From: Serratia sp. PL17
GTDB taxonomy: Bacteria; Pseudomonadota; Gammaproteobacteria; Enterobacterales; Enterobacteriaceae
Reading direction: 5' to 3'
NCBI RefSeq assembly: GCF_017832355.1
Contig: NZ_JAFIBY010000002.1
Span: 434,001 to 498,000 of the forward strand
DNA length: 64,000 bases
Below are positions 1 through 11,128 of this stretch, in pieces (position 1 is the stretch's first letter; the number at the start of each line of letters is the position of its first letter). Position numbers and translations under genes: made by a program. The notes under the pieces were generated by a model that saw only the letters and a program-made list of their open reading frames with translations, had not been told where the DNA came from and searched no databases.

Positions 1-124
1 GGCTAACATCAACGGACAGTTTGTCCTGATGAAGCGCAAGGATGCCCAGCAGTTGGCGGGTGAACTGGTGACGATCCGCGGAACACCCAGCCATTATCTG
101 ATCGAACAACCTCAAATGGCGTAA
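1..124 (+). CDS. C-terminal end of probable isonitrile (isocyanide) synthase, IsnA/PvcA type (partial)
   Basis: Only the last 40 codons are present; the reading frame enters from the left edge at base 2 and stops with TAA at 122-124. The tail contains a segment LVTIRGTPSHYLIEQ. I did not recognise it from sequence alone. The assignment rests on context: the next gene is a PvcB/IsnB-type oxygenase and the one after is a glycosyltransferase, and in known isonitrile loci the isnB gene directly follows isnA. IsnA/PvcA enzymes turn the amino group of tyrosine (or tryptophan) into an isonitrile using ribulose-5-phosphate. Any other enzyme acting before the oxygenase remains possible. Confidence 0.5.
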   Translation, partial: ANINGQFVLMKRKDAQQLAGELVTIRGTPSHYLIEQPQMA

Positions 125-135
125 TTGGCCACATT

Positions 136-163
136 GCGCCCGCAATCTTGGTGGGCGTCTTTT
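136..163 (+). terminator. weak terminator-like hairpin between the first two isonitrile-cluster genes
   Basis: GCGCCC (136-141) can pair with GGGCGT (153-158) around an 11-nt loop, followed by TCTTTT. The stem is short, so it could reduce read-through into the oxygenase gene or have no effect. Confidence 0.25.
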
Positions 164-214
164 AACGGTACGGTTGCCGTGTGAGCAGCAAATTCGATTC
201 AAGGAGAGTTACTG

Positions 215-1078
215 ATGGACAATCAAACACTGAACTGCCGCATTGAACTGAATACCCCCTTTGGTGCGGTACTGACCCCTATGCACCCTGGGCAACACAT
301 CAGCGAACTGCCCGTGGCTGCACTGCGGGCATTGGCGCAGCAGCATCACCTGCTGGTGTTGCGCGGCTTTGGCTCCGGTTTTACCGATCCACAGGTACTG
401 ACGCATTATGCCGAGGGGTGGGGAGACATCATGATGTGGCCGTTCGGTGCGGTGCTGGACGTGAAAGAACACCCGGACGCCAAGGACCACATTTTTGATA
501 GCAGCTATGTGCCACTGCATTGGGATGGTATGTACAAACCGACCATTCCTGAATTTCAGCTGTTCCACTGCGTCGCGGCACCTTCACAGGATGAAGGCGG
601 ACGGACGACCTTTGTGGATACCACGCGGTTGTTGGCCAATGCCGACGAATCACTGTTGGCCCAGTGGCTGACGGTATCGATCTCCTACCGTATTAAGCAG
701 GTGGTGCATTATGGCGGTGAGGTGTGCTCACCGCTGGTGGTGACGCATCCAAGCGGCCACGGGCAGATCATGCGCTATAACGAGCCGCCGACCGAAGGCA
801 AGAAATTCCTGAACCAGCACGCCCTGGAATACCACGGTGTGCCGCAAGATCAACAAGAGGCTTTCCATCAGACGCTGCAGCAGCATTTGTACGATCCGCG
901 CCACTATTATGCCCATCAATGGCAGCAGGGCGACGTCGTCATTGCGGACAACTTCTCGTTATTGCACGGCCGTGAAGGGTTCACTGCCCGTTCCGCACGT
1001 CATTTGCAGCGCGTGCATATTCAGAGTAACCCGGTGTGTGCCAATTTGGCGCTAAAGCCGGCTAACGCAGAGGCTTAA
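215..1078 (+). CDS. PvcB/IsnB-type Fe(II)/2-oxoglutarate-dependent oxygenase (TauD fold)
   Basis: A 287-aa TauD/TfdA-family protein. The iron-binding facial triad is visible as H102 and D104 in LHWDGM plus H251 in LLHGRE, with Arg262 or Arg266 as the likely 2-oxoglutarate ligand. The stretch around GGRTTFVDTTRLL and YRIKQVVHYGGE is typical of the PvcB branch. Family members oxidatively decarboxylate or desaturate the isonitrile-carrying tyrosine made by IsnA/PvcA, giving a vinyl isonitrile. The start is set by AAGGAG seven bases before the ATG. It lies 90 bp after the putative isnA and 6 bp before a glycosyltransferase, so the three genes probably form one pathway. Substrate (tyrosine or tryptophan) and exact reaction cannot be read from sequence. 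Confidence 0.8.
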   Translation: MDNQTLNCRIELNTPFGAVLTPMHPGQHISELPVAALRALAQQHHLLVLRGFGSGFTDPQVLTHYAEGWGDIMMWPFGAVLDVKEHPDAKDHIFDSSYVPLHWDGMYKPTIPEFQLFHCVAAPSQDEGGRTTFVDTTRLLANADESLLAQWLTVSISYRIKQVVHYGGEVCSPLVVTHPSGHGQIMRYNEPPTEGKKFLNQHALEYHGVPQDQQEAFHQTLQQHLYDPRHYYAHQWQQGDVVIADNFSLLHGREGFTARSARHLQRVHIQSNPVCANLALKPANAEA

Positions 1079-1084
1079 CCCGTT

Positions 1085-2359
1085 ATGGCACGTATTCTGA
1101 TGACCGCGGTGGCAACGCCGGGTCATGTTTATCCGATGCTGAGCATTGCTCGATACCTGATTGCGCAAGGGCATCAGGTTCGGGTGATGACCGGTGCCCT
1201 GTTTCGTGAACGTGCAGAAGCGGCTGGCGCACAATTTATCGCCTTTGATGAGCGGGTAGATTTTGATTACCGCTATCTTGAGCAGCACTTTCCAGAGCGC
1301 GCTGCGCTGCCCCCGGGTAATGCGCAGATGGCGTTGGCGCTGAAAGATTTTTTTGCTGCGCCGATCCCGCTGTTGGATCAGCAATTGCGCGCCGCGATCG
1401 CGGCTGAGGCCACGGATTTGTTGATGGTGGAAAACTGCTTCTATGGCGTGTTACCACTGCTGCAAAGGGTGGACCGTCCTCCGGTGATCGGCATCGGCGT
1501 GACACCTTTGTCGTACTCTTCAACGGATTCGATCTTCTACGGGCCGCGAATACCCCCCGGGTTATTGCCACGCGATTTGCTGCGTGAGCAACTGGTGGAT
1601 GACGCGACCCGTTTGCTCATCGATGAAGTGAACCAGCGTTTTGATGTTGCGATGGCACAATCCGGCGGTAAACCGCTGCAACAGGCGTTTACTGATGCAC
1701 TGATTGGCGGTTGCGATCGATTCTTGCAACTGGCTACCCCGGCGCTGGAATATCCCCGTGACGATTTGCCTGACAGCGTGCGTTTTATTGGCCCGTTGCG
1801 CAGTGCCGCGGCGGCGGATAAGACACCAGACCTGTGGGATGAGGCCGACCGTCGTCCGCTGGTGATCGTCTCGCAGGGCACGCTGGCGAATGTCGATCTG
1901 CACCAGTTGATAGTCCCAACGTTGAAGGCGCTGGCGCAGTTACCTGTGCGAGTTTTAGCGACCACCGGTGGGCGTTCAGTTGAAGCCTTGCAGGCACTTT
2001 TGCCTGCTAATGCCAGGGTGCAGGCGTTTATCTCTTTTGATCACTGGTTGCCGCAGGCGGCGTTGTTGATCACCAACGGCGGTTACGGTTCGATCAACGC
2101 CGCGTTGGATCACGGCGTACCCTTGATTGTAGCCGGTACGGGCGAAGATAAACTCGAGGCCGCTACGCGGGTGGTCGCTGCGGGATGTGGGATAAACCTG
2201 CATACCAGCACTCCAGATGAAGCACTGCTGAGGCAGGCCGTACAACAGATCCTGGCACAGCCGCTGTATCGACAGCGTGCGGCGCTGGTCCAGGCCGACT
2301 ATGCGCGCCATGATGCGCTGGCGGCAATCGCCGAGGAAGTGGCGGCCTTAACCGGTTAA
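1085..2359 (+). CDS. GT1 (UGT/MGT-like) glycosyltransferase of the isonitrile cluster
   Basis: A 424-aa GT-B fold enzyme of the UDP-glycosyltransferase/macrolide glycosyltransferase type. The N-terminal acceptor domain opens with TPGHVYPMLSIARYL (residues 11-25). The C-terminal nucleotide-sugar domain carries ITNGGYGSINAAL from about residue 329, followed by GVPLIVAGTGEDK, the family's donor-binding region. It starts six bases after the oxygenase stop, suggesting translational coupling, and is followed by a strong terminator. In Xenorhabdus/Photorhabdus rhabduscin loci an IsnA-IsnB pair is completed by such a transferase that puts an amino-deoxysugar on the phenol. I infer the same role; the sugar donor is unknown. 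An unrelated natural-product or xenobiotic glycosylation role is the alternative. Confidence 0.75.
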   Translation: MARILMTAVATPGHVYPMLSIARYLIAQGHQVRVMTGALFRERAEAAGAQFIAFDERVDFDYRYLEQHFPERAALPPGNAQMALALKDFFAAPIPLLDQQLRAAIAAEATDLLMVENCFYGVLPLLQRVDRPPVIGIGVTPLSYSSTDSIFYGPRIPPGLLPRDLLREQLVDDATRLLIDEVNQRFDVAMAQSGGKPLQQAFTDALIGGCDRFLQLATPALEYPRDDLPDSVRFIGPLRSAAAADKTPDLWDEADRRPLVIVSQGTLANVDLHQLIVPTLKALAQLPVRVLATTGGRSVEALQALLPANARVQAFISFDHWLPQAALLITNGGYGSINAALDHGVPLIVAGTGEDKLEAATRVVAAGCGINLHTSTPDEALLRQAVQQILAQPLYRQRAALVQADYARHDALAAIAEEVAALTG

Positions 2360-2381
2360 GCAGCCCGTCTTATCACCTCTT

Positions 2382-2407
2382 AGGCACCCTTCGTGGTGCC
2401 TTTTTTT
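2382..2407 (+). terminator. rho-independent terminator of the isonitrile cluster
   Basis: A seven-base stem AGGCACC / GGTGCCT with loop CTTCGT and a run of seven T. It lies 23 bp after the glycosyltransferase stop and marks the end of that transcription unit. Confidence 0.9.
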
Positions 2408-3550
<1,143 letters not shown>

Positions 3551-3601
3551 TTAATTTATACACCATCGTGATGTGGTTGTATTAATCATAATTATATGAT
3601 T

Positions 3602-3631
3602 AAAGGACAATAATTTATTGTCCTTTTTTTT
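3602..3631 (+). terminator. rho-independent terminator of dapB
   Basis: An 11-bp perfect stem AAAGGACAATA / TATTGTCCTTT with loop ATT, followed by more T residues. The A-rich 5' arm also makes it a plausible terminator in the other direction. Confidence 0.9.
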
Positions 3632-3880
3632 AACACTGAAAACGATGGTTTCGATTATTTCTGTGTTCTTGATGTGTTTTTGTGTGTGTTTTAATGGGTT
3701 ATTTCATCCGTAATAGGCTTTGATGATGTTTTAAACCCCGTATTTTAGCGTCGCTAGTGCAATTTTTTGTCATCCCATCCCGCAACCGTTTACCAGCCCG
3801 AGTTTAGCGGTGTTTTTATGGCTGCTGGGGCTATTAAACGCCGAGAAGTGCAAAAATAAGAGAAAAAATGGCGCTTTGGG

Positions 3881-3923
3881 TAGACAAGCGGAGCACTCAT
3901 CATTAAAATGCGCCCAATTTGCC
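3881..3923 (+). promoter_or_regulatory. carAB upstream promoter P1 (pyrimidine-controlled type)
   Basis: TAGACA (3881-3886) and TAAAAT (3904-3909) are separated by 17 bp. The probable start is 3916 or 3917, giving an initial transcript AAUUUGCC. E. coli carAB P1 is controlled in part by UTP-dependent stuttering on a short U run at the same place, and three T residues are kept here. Control by UTP is inferred from that similarity. Confidence 0.65.
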
Positions 3924-3970
3924 AAAAATTGACCTTGAGGGCGGTTTTTGCATTGATTTAGATCGCGATA

Positions 3971-4008
3971 TCTGAATTAATATGCAAATATTGTGATTGA
4001 TTATTCCT
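3971..4008 (+). promoter_or_regulatory. pair of ARG boxes (ArgR operator) before carA
   Basis: Two imperfect 18-bp palindromes sit one helical turn apart: TCTGAATTAATATGCAAA (3971-3988) and TTGTGATTGATTATTCCT (3991-4008). They resemble the ARG consensus TGAATWWWWATTCA and have the same spacing and place as the E. coli carAB P2 operator, where arginine-bound ArgR represses P2. Confidence 0.8.
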
Positions 4009-4019
4009 TGGAGGGTGTT

Positions 4020-5168
4020 TTGATTAAGTCAGCGCTATTGGTTCTCGAAGACGGAACCCAATTCCACGGTCGGGCCATCGGGGCAGAGGGTACGGCAGTG
4101 GGGGAAGTGGTCTTCAATACGTCGATGACCGGTTATCAAGAAATCCTCACTGATCCTTCCTACTCCCGCCAGATCGTTACTCTTACTTATCCCCATATCG
4201 GCAATGTCGGCACCAATGCTTCCGACGAAGAATCCTCCGCAGTACACGCCCAAGGCCTCGTCATTCGTGACCTCCCACTGATTGCCAGCAACTACCGCAA
4301 CGAAGAAGGTCTGTCTGATTACCTGAAGCGCCATAACATTGTGGCGATTGCCGATATTGATACCCGCAAGCTGACTCGCCTGCTGCGTGAAAAGGGTGCA
4401 CAGAACGGTTGCATCATCGCCGCTGACACGCCGGATGCCGCTCTGGCATTAGCGAAGGCCAAAGCCTTCCCGGGTCTAAAAGGCATGGATCTGGCCAAAG
4501 AAGTGACCACCCAGGAAGCTTACAGCTGGCAGCAGGGGAGCTGGACACTGGAAGGCGAACTGCCGGAAGCCAAAGCAGCCTCTGAACTGCCATTCCACGT
4601 CGTGGCATATGATTACGGCGCCAAGCGTAACATCCTGCGCATGCTGGTGGATCGCGGTTGCCGCCTGACGGTAGTACCCGCACAGACGCCGGCAGATGAA
4701 GTCTTGAAGATGAATCCGGACGGCATTTTCTTGTCCAACGGCCCTGGCGACCCAGAGCCATGTGATTACGCTATCACTGCGATTAAACAGTTCCTGGAGA
4801 CCGACATTCCGGTGTTCGGCATCTGCCTCGGTCATCAGTTGCTGGCACTGGCGAGCGGCGCAAAAACCGTGAAGATGAAGCTTGGTCACCACGGCGGCAA
4901 CCACCCGGTGAAAGACCTGGATAACGACTGCGTCATGATTACCGCCCAGAACCACGGTTTTGCAGTGGACGAAAATAACTTGCCGGCCGAACTGCGCATC
5001 ACGCACAAATCCTTGTTTGACCACACGGTGCAGGGCATTCACCGCATCGATAAAGCAGCGTTTAGCTTCCAGGGTCACCCTGAAGCCAGCCCGGGCCCAC
5101 ACGATGCCGCGCCGCTGTTCGATCACTTTATCGAATTGATCGAGACTTACCGTTCTAACGCCAAATAA
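4020..5168 (+). CDS. carA: carbamoyl-phosphate synthase small (glutaminase) subunit
   Basis: CarA hydrolyses glutamine and passes ammonia through a tunnel to CarB for carbamoyl phosphate, the shared precursor of arginine and pyrimidines. I place the start at the TTG at 4020, not the upstream in-frame ATG. This gives [17 protein letters not shown] and 382 aa, the exact E. coli length; GGAGG stands five bases before it, and E. coli carA also uses a UUG start. The class I glutaminase triad is visible as Cys in [11 protein letters not shown] (about 269) and His/Glu in [10 protein letters not shown] (about 353/355). carB follows after 14 bp. Expression should respond to UTP/purines at P1 and to arginine at P2. 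Confidence 0.97.
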   Translation: MIKSALLVLEDGTQFHGRAIGAEGTAVGEVVFNTSMTGYQEILTDPSYSRQIVTLTYPHIGNVGTNASDEESSAVHAQGLVIRDLPLIASNYRNEEGLSDYLKRHNIVAIADIDTRKLTRLLREKGAQNGCIIAADTPDAALALAKAKAFPGLKGMDLAKEVTTQEAYSWQQGSWTLEGELPEAKAASELPFHVVAYDYGAKRNILRMLVDRGCRLTVVPAQTPADEVLKMNPDGIFLSNGPGDPEPCDYAITAIKQFLETDIPVFGICLGHQLLALASGAKTVKMKLGHHGGNHPVKDLDNDCVMITAQNHGFAVDENNLPAELRITHKSLFDHTVQGIHRIDKAAFSFQGHPEASPGPHDAAPLFDHFIELIETYRSNAK

Positions 5169-5182
5169 TCAGGAGCAAAAAA

Positions 5183-8100
5183 ATGCCAAAACGTACTGAT
5201 ATAAAAAGCATCCTGATCCTCGGCGCTGGCCCGATTGTTATCGGTCAGGCGTGTGAGTTCGACTACTCGGGTGCTCAGGCGTGTAAAGCGCTGCGCGAAG
5301 AGGGTTACCGGGTCATTCTGGTGAACTCCAACCCGGCCACGATCATGACTGACCCGGAAATGGCTGATGCGACCTACATCGAGCCAATTCACTGGGAAGT
5401 GGTGCGTAAAATTATCGAGAAAGAGCGTCCAGACGCCGTGCTGCCGACCATGGGCGGCCAGACTGCACTGAACTGTGCGCTGGAGCTGGAACGTCAAGGC
5501 GTACTGGCCGAGTTTGGCGTGACCATGATTGGCGCGACCGCTGATGCGATCGATAAAGCGGAAGACCGTCGCCGTTTTGACGTAGCAATGAAGAAAATCG
5601 GTCTGGACACCGCGCGTTCAGGCATCGCACACAACATGGAAGAAGCGCTGGCGGTTGCCGCTGACGTTGGCTTCCCATGCATCATCCGCCCTTCCTTTAC
5701 TATGGGTGGCACCGGTGGCGGCATCGCTTATAACCGTGAAGAGTTCGAAGAGATCTGCGAACGCGGTCTGGACTTGTCACCGACCAAAGAACTGTTGATT
5801 GACGAATCGCTGATCGGCTGGAAAGAGTACGAGATGGAGGTGGTGCGCGATAAGAACGATAACTGCATCATCGTCTGTTCGATCGAAAACTTCGACGCCA
5901 TGGGTATCCATACCGGCGACTCCATCACCGTGGCGCCAGCACAGACATTGACCGACAAAGAATACCAAATCATGCGTAACGCCTCGATGGCGGTGCTGCG
6001 TGAAATTGGCGTCGAAACCGGTGGTTCCAACGTGCAGTTCTCGGTTAACCCGAAAACCGGCCGCTTGATCGTCATCGAAATGAACCCGCGCGTATCCCGC
6101 TCCTCGGCGCTGGCGTCAAAAGCCACCGGCTTCCCGATTGCCAAAATCGCCGCCAAGCTGGCGGTGGGCTACACCCTCGATGAGCTGATGAACGACATCA
6201 CCGGTGGCCGTACCCCGGCTTCGTTTGAACCGTCAATCGACTACGTTGTGACTAAAATTCCTCGTTTCAACTTCGAGAAATTTGCCGGTGCCAATGACCG
6301 CCTGACCACCCAAATGAAATCGGTCGGCGAAGTGATGGCCATTGGCCGCACCCAGCAAGAGTCACTGCAAAAAGCGCTGCGCGGCCTGGAAGTGGGCGCG
6401 ACCGGTTTTGACCCGAAAGTGAGCCTGGATGACCCGGAAGCCTTGACCAAAATTCGTCGTGAGCTGAAAGATGCTGGCTCCGATCGTATCTGGTACATCG
6501 CTGACGCCTTCCGTGCCGGCCTGTCAGTTGATGGCGTATTCAACCTGACCAACGTTGACCGCTGGTTCCTGGTACAGATTGAAGAGTTGGTGCGTCTGGA
6601 AGAGCAGGTTGCCGAAACCGGCATCAACGGCCTGACTCAAGAGTTCCTGCGCACCCTGAAGCGTAAAGGCTTCGCTGATGCGCGTTTGGCGACTTTGGCT
6701 GGCGTCGCCGAAAGCGAAATCCGCAAACTGCGTCACGGTTATGGCCTGCACCCGGTATACAAACGTGTGGATACCTGCGCAGCGGAGTTCGCTACCGATA
6801 CCGCTTATATGTACTCCACCTATGAAGAAGAGTGCGAGTCCAACCCGACCAATGACCGTCCGAAAGTGATGGTGCTGGGCGGCGGTCCGAACCGTATCGG
6901 CCAAGGTATTGAGTTCGACTACTGCTGCGTGCACGCCTCGCTGGCACTGCGTGAAGACGGTTACGAAACCATTATGGTCAACTGTAACCCGGAAACCGTG
7001 TCTACCGACTACGACACCTCCGACCGCCTGTACTTCGAGCCGGTGACGCTGGAAGACGTGCTGGAAATCGTGCGCATCGAGAAGCCTAAAGGCGTGATCG
7101 TGCAGTACGGTGGCCAGACCCCGTTGAAGTTGGCACGTGAGCTGGAAGCTGCAGGTGTGCCGATTATCGGCACCAGCCCGGATGCGATTGACCGTGCCGA
7201 AGACCGTGAACGTTTCCAACAGGCGGTGAACCGTCTGGGCCTGAAACAGCCTGCTAATGCTACCGTTGCCACTATCGAACAAGCGGTAGAGAAAGCGGCC
7301 GGTATCGGTTATCCGCTGGTGGTGCGTCCTTCCTATGTGCTGGGCGGGCGTGCGATGGAAATCGTCTATGACGACATCGACCTGCGTCGCTACTTCCAAA
7401 ACGCGGTCAGCGTATCCAACGACGCCCCGGTACTGCTGGACCGCTTCCTGGATGACGCGGTAGAAGTGGACGTCGACGCCATTTGCGACGGCGAGCGGGT
7501 GCTGATTGGCGGCATTATGGAACACATTGAACAGGCTGGCGTACACTCCGGTGACTCCGCTTGCTCACTGCCGGCGTACACCCTGAGCAAAGAAATTCAG
7601 GACGTGATGCGTCAACAGGTTGAGAAACTGGCGTTTGAGCTGCAGGTTCGTGGCCTGATGAACGTGCAGTTTGCCGTGAAGAACAACGAAGTCTACCTGA
7701 TTGAAGTCAACCCACGAGCTGCACGTACCGTGCCGTTTGTCTCCAAGGCTACTGGCGTGCCGCTGGCCAAGGTGGCTGCGCGTGTGATGGCAGGTAAAAC
7801 ACTGGCTGAGCAGGGCGTAACGGAAGAAGTTATCCCGCCGTACTACTCGGTGAAAGAAGTGGTACTGCCGTTCAACAAATTCCCAGGCGTTGACCCGATT
7901 TTAGGGCCAGAAATGCGCTCTACCGGGGAAGTGATGGGCGTTGGCCGCACCTTCGCAGAAGCTTTCTCCAAAGCGATGCTCGGCAGCCAGTCAGGCATGA
8001 AAAAACAGGGCCGCGCACTGCTCTCTGTGCGTGAAGGCGATAAAGCCCGCGTGGTGGACCTGGCCGCAAGCCTGTTGAAACAGGGCTTCGAGCTGGATGC

Positions 8101-8407
8101 CACTCACGGCACCGCAGTGGTGCTGGGCGAGGCGGGAATTAACCCGCGCCTGGTCAACAAAGTGCATGAAGGCCGTCCGCACATTCAGGATCGTATCAAG
8201 AATGGCGAATACACCTACATCGTTAACACCACGGCCGGTCGTCAGGCGATTGAAGACTCCAAGTTGATTCGCCGCAGCGCACTGCAGTACAAAGTGCATT
8301 ACGACACAACCCTGAACGGCGGCTTTGCCACTGCGATGGCGCTGAAGGCAGATCCGACCGAGCAAGTGACGTCGGTGCAGGAGCTGCACGCACGCATCGG
8401 CAAGTAA
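5183..8407 (+). CDS. carB: carbamoyl-phosphate synthase large subunit
   Basis: CarB makes carbamoyl phosphate from bicarbonate, ammonia supplied by CarA and two ATP. It is 1074 aa against 1073 in E. coli. Two homologous ATP-grasp halves are visible: the first (about 1-400) opens with [20 protein letters not shown] and carries [11 protein letters not shown]; the second (about 553-930) opens with [19 protein letters not shown] and carries [10 protein letters not shown]. An oligomerisation domain lies between them. The C-terminal MGS-like domain (about 935-1074) binds UMP/IMP and ornithine in the family. It is preceded by AGGAGC, and a palindromic terminator follows. Confidence 0.98.
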   Translation: MPKRTDIKSILILGAGPIVIGQACEFDYSGAQACKALREEGYRVILVNSNPATIMTDPEMADATYIEPIHWEVVRKIIEKERPDAVLPTMGGQTALNCALELERQGVLAEFGVTMIGATADAIDKAEDRRRFDVAMKKIGLDTARSGIAHNMEEALAVAADVGFPCIIRPSFTMGGTGGGIAYNREEFEEICERGLDLSPTKELLIDESLIGWKEYEMEVVRDKNDNCIIVCSIENFDAMGIHTGDSITVAPAQTLTDKEYQIMRNASMAVLREIGVETGGSNVQFSVNPKTGRLIVIEMNPRVSRSSALASKATGFPIAKIAAKLAVGYTLDELMNDITGGRTPASFEPSIDYVVTKIPRFNFEKFAGANDRLTTQMKSVGEVMAIGRTQQESLQKALRGLEVGATGFDPKVSLDDPEALTKIRRELKDAGSDRIWYIADAFRAGLSVDGVFNLTNVDRWFLVQIEELVRLEEQVAETGINGLTQEFLRTLKRKGFADARLATLAGVAESEIRKLRHGYGLHPVYKRVDTCAAEFATDTAYMYSTYEEECESNPTNDRPKVMVLGGGPNRIGQGIEFDYCCVHASLALREDGYETIMVNCNPETVSTDYDTSDRLYFEPVTLEDVLEIVRIEKPKGVIVQYGGQTPLKLARELEAAGVPIIGTSPDAIDRAEDRERFQQAVNRLGLKQPANATVATIEQAVEKAAGIGYPLVVRPSYVLGGRAMEIVYDDIDLRRYFQNAVSVSNDAPVLLDRFLDDAVEVDVDAICDGERVLIGGIMEHIEQAGVHSGDSACSLPAYTLSKEIQDVMRQQVEKLAFELQVRGLMNVQFAVKNNEVYLIEVNPRAARTVPFVSKATGVPLAKVAARVMAGKTLAEQGVTEEVIPPYYSVKEVVLPFNKFPGVDPILGPEMRSTGEVMGVGRTFAEAFSKAMLGSQSGMKKQGRALLSVREGDKARVVDLAASLLKQGFELDATHGTAVVLGEAGINPRLVNKVHEGRPHIQDRIKNGEYTYIVNTTAGRQAIEDSKLIRRSALQYKVHYDTTLNGGFATAMALKADPTEQVTSVQELHARIGK

Positions 8408-8426
8408 TTCGATAATGCCGTAAGCC

Positions 8427-8462
8427 TTAGGGCGCTGCAGCTGCAGCGCCCTTATTTTTTTA
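8427..8462 (+). terminator. rho-independent terminator of carAB
   Basis: A perfect 12-bp palindrome AGGGCGCTGCAG / CTGCAGCGCCCT (8429-8452) without a spacer, followed by TATTTTTTT. Confidence 0.9.
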
Positions 8463-8586
8463 ACTTGTTCAGGGAATTTGTTGTCTTGAATTAGAAATTT
8501 CCGCTATCAATCATTCAGCAAACTGTCACCCTGTGTGATTGGTATATGCTTGATGTATTAGCATGGAACGAAGGAACGACGACAAC

Positions 8587-9144
8587 ATGATTCTCATTAT
8601 TTACGCCCATCCCTATCCCCGGCATTCGCATGCCAATCACCGTCTGCTACAGGCAGTGAAGGATATTCCTGAGGTGGAGGTGCGCTCGTTGTACGAGCTG
8701 TATCCCGACTTCAATATCGATATCAATGCCGAGCAGCAAGCCTTGGAGCGCGCCGATCTGGTGGTGTTGCAACACCCGATGCAGTGGTACAGCCAACCGC
8801 CGTTACTGAAACTGTGGATCGATAAAGTGCTGGAACATGGCTGGGCTTATGGCCATGAAGGCAATGCCTTGGTGGGTAAAGATGTGCTGTGGGCAGTAAC
8901 CAGCGGTGGCGATGAACACCATTTCGAGCTGGGCGATTACCCCAACTTTGCAGCACTGGCACAACCGTTGCAGGCGACCGCATTGTATTGCGGCATGAAT
9001 TGGCTGCCGTATTTTGCCGTGCATAACACCTTTACCTGCAATGAGCCGGCGTTGATGGCCGCTGGGGAAGCCTATCGCCAAAGGCTGATAACGTATCTGA
9101 TGGAACACAGCGAACCCGTTGAGCAGGGAGTCGAAAATGGATAA
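8587..9144 (+). CDS. kefF: glutathione-regulated K+-efflux ancillary protein (quinone oxidoreductase)
   Basis: KefF is a flavodoxin-like FMN oxidoreductase that binds the KefC channel and is needed for its full activity. I start it at the ATG at 8587, giving [17 protein letters not shown] as in E. coli. The upstream ATG at 8563 has no ribosome-binding site, while AAGGA precedes 8587 at a long spacing. The protein is 185 aa (E. coli 176). Typical motifs are [18 protein letters not shown] and WAYGHEG. It overlaps kefC by 8 bp, so the two are translationally coupled. Confidence 0.95.
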   Translation: MILIIYAHPYPRHSHANHRLLQAVKDIPEVEVRSLYELYPDFNIDINAEQQALERADLVVLQHPMQWYSQPPLLKLWIDKVLEHGWAYGHEGNALVGKDVLWAVTSGGDEHHFELGDYPNFAALAQPLQATALYCGMNWLPYFAVHNTFTCNEPALMAAGEAYRQRLITYLMEHSEPVEQGVENG

Positions 9145-10990
9145 TCACCAGATGATGATTGAGGGGCTGATCTATTTAGGATCGGCCGCATTGTTTGTGC
9201 CGATCGCAGTGCGGCTTGGACTGGGCTCTGTGCTGGGCTACCTGATTGCTGGCTGCATTATTGGTCCCTGGGGGCTGAAGCTGGTTTCCGACGCTGAGTC
9301 GATCCTCACCTTTGCCGAGATCGGCGTGGTGCTGATGTTGTTTATCATCGGCCTGGAGTTGGATCCGAAACGGCTTTGGACGTTGCGGGCATCGGTGTTT
9401 GGCGGCGGTATTATTCAGATGGCGTCGTGCGGGCTGGCGCTGAGCGCGTTTTGTTATTTCCTCGGACTGGACTGGAAGGTGGCGCTGCTGATCGGTCTGA
9501 CTCTGGCATTGTCTTCCACCGCGATTGCCATGCAGGCCATGAGTGAGCGTAACCTGACGCCATCGCCGATTGGTCGCAGCGCGTTTGCGGCGTTGTTATT
9601 CCAGGATATCGCGGCGATCCCTTTGGTCGCGATGATTCCGCTATTGGCCAGCAGCGGTACTGCGACCACGTTGGCATCATTCGCCCTGTCGGCTGCCAAG
9701 GTGGTTGGGGCATTGGCGACGGTGGTACTGCTTGGTCGCTATGTCACTCGACCGTTGCTGCATTTTGTCGCCCGTTCCGGTATGCGCGAAGTCTTCAGCG
9801 CCGTAGCACTGTTCCTGGTCTTTGGTTTTGGCATTCTGCTGGAAATGGCCGGGCTGTCGATGGCGATGGGGGCTTTCCTCGCTGGGGTGATGTTAGCGAG
9901 TTCTGAATACCGCCACGCATTGGAAAGCGATATTCAGCCATTCAAAGGGCTGTTACTCGGGCTGTTCTTCATCGGTGTCGGCATGTCTATCGACTTCGGC
10001 ACCCTGTTCCACCACCCGTTGCTGATCGCGTCGCTACTGCTGGGCTTTATGCTGATTAAAGCAGCGTTACTGTGGCTGATTGGGCCGTGGCTGGGGGTGC
10101 CAAAACGTCAGCGTGGCATGTTTGCCATCTTGTTAGGTCAGGGCAGTGAGTTTGCTTTTGTGATCTTTGCGGCTGCGCAACTGGCTGGGGTCTTGCCGCC
10201 AGAATGGGCTAAGTCATTGACGCTGTCAGTGGCCCTGTCGATGGCGATGACCCCTTTGTTGTTGGTCGTGGCCGCCCGGCTTGAGAAGAACGCGCCGAAA
10301 GATGAACGTCCGGCGGATGAGATTGACGATGAGAATGCCAGCGTAATCATTGCCGGGTTTGGTCGCTTCGGCCAGATTGCCGGCCGTTTATTGCTGGCCA
10401 ATGGTGTGCATACCGTGGTGTTGGATCACGACCCAGACCATATTGAAACTCTGCGCAAGTTCGACACGAAAGTATTTTATGGCGATGCCACCCGTGCCGA
10501 TCTGCTGGAAGCGGCGGGGGCTGAGCACGCCAAGGTGCTGATTAATGCTATCGACGACGTAGAGGCCAACTTGCAACTGACCGAACTGGCCAAGCGGCAT
10601 TTCCCACATCTTAAGGTGGTGGCGCGTGCACGTGACGTTGATCACTGGTATCAGCTGCGGCAGTTGGGGGTGGAAAGCCCGGAACGTGAAACCTTTGAAA
10701 GCTCACTGCGTATCGGTCGTGAAACACTGGAGCTGTTGGGGCTGGATGCCTACGAGGCACGTGAGAAAGCCGATACCTTCCGGCGTTATAACCAGAAAAT
10801 GCTGGAGGAAACGCTGGAGAATTACCAGGATACAGAATTCCGCATTGCCAGCTTGCAGCGGGCCAAAGAGATGCTCAGCGCTGCTATCGAGCAGGACCAA
10901 AATCGGCTGGCGAGAGTACAGCAAAGTGGTTGGCGTGGCAGTATTGACGGTAAGGCACCGGAGGATGAGGTGGTAGAAGCCAAGGGATAA
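9137..10990 (+). CDS. kefC: glutathione-gated potassium/proton antiporter
   Basis: KefC is an inner-membrane K+ efflux system held closed by glutathione and opened by glutathione-electrophile adducts, protecting against electrophiles by acidifying the cytoplasm. The start at 9137 ([20 protein letters not shown]) follows CAGGGAG and gives 617 aa (E. coli 620). The first 380 residues form about 12 membrane segments of the CPA2 family. A cytoplasmic RCK/KTN nucleotide-binding domain begins with [17 protein letters not shown] (about residue 403). The acidic linker [12 protein letters not shown] precedes it. The C-terminus is divergent, as usual in the family. Confidence 0.96.
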   Translation: MDNHQMMIEGLIYLGSAALFVPIAVRLGLGSVLGYLIAGCIIGPWGLKLVSDAESILTFAEIGVVLMLFIIGLELDPKRLWTLRASVFGGGIIQMASCGLALSAFCYFLGLDWKVALLIGLTLALSSTAIAMQAMSERNLTPSPIGRSAFAALLFQDIAAIPLVAMIPLLASSGTATTLASFALSAAKVVGALATVVLLGRYVTRPLLHFVARSGMREVFSAVALFLVFGFGILLEMAGLSMAMGAFLAGVMLASSEYRHALESDIQPFKGLLLGLFFIGVGMSIDFGTLFHHPLLIASLLLGFMLIKAALLWLIGPWLGVPKRQRGMFAILLGQGSEFAFVIFAAAQLAGVLPPEWAKSLTLSVALSMAMTPLLLVVAARLEKNAPKDERPADEIDDENASVIIAGFGRFGQIAGRLLLANGVHTVVLDHDPDHIETLRKFDTKVFYGDATRADLLEAAGAEHAKVLINAIDDVEANLQLTELAKRHFPHLKVVARARDVDHWYQLRQLGVESPERETFESSLRIGRETLELLGLDAYEAREKADTFRRYNQKMLEETLENYQDTEFRIASLQRAKEMLSAAIEQDQNRLARVQQSGWRGSIDGKAPEDEVVEAKG

Positions 10991-11003
10991 TCATGCTGAT
11001 ATT

Positions 11004-11110
11004 GACCCAAAGTACGGGATGTTGCGGTTAAGCGGCAAGTCCATGAATCCCCGGGAGCTTGGTGAGCCAAGTGACCGGGGTAAATGTATGCCGTCAACAA
11101 CGCGGCAGCG
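11004..11110. repeat. degenerate ERIC element, inverted orientation, between kefC and the LysE gene
   Basis: The segment contains GCGGCAAG, GAATCCCCGGGAGCTT, CCAAGTGACCGGGGT and GCCGTCAACAACGCGGCAG, which match the ERIC central region read in the reverse sense. The outer ends are poorly conserved. The core CCCCGGGAGCTTGG...CCAAGTGACCGGGG folds into a hairpin and may end transcription of the two convergent genes. Confidence 0.7.
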
Positions 11111-11128
11111 ACAGGTAAGAAGGGGCAA

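Larger units (their letters stand above)
3551..4019. other. dapB-carA intergenic control region
   Basis: The first 80 bp hold the dapB terminator. The remainder is AT-rich and, by comparison with E. coli, would be where PepA, PurR and IHF act on carAB P1; I can place only the P1 core and the ARG boxes with confidence. No ORF is supported here. Confidence 0.7.

Noticed and set aside
3993-4019. Upstream ATG giving a longer CarA
   Set aside because: It would lie within the second ARG box, has no ribosome-binding site, and the TTG at 4020 gives exact family length.
6524-7546. 340-aa minus-strand frame opposite carB
   Set aside because: Mirror frame of carB; no start signal, domain or context.
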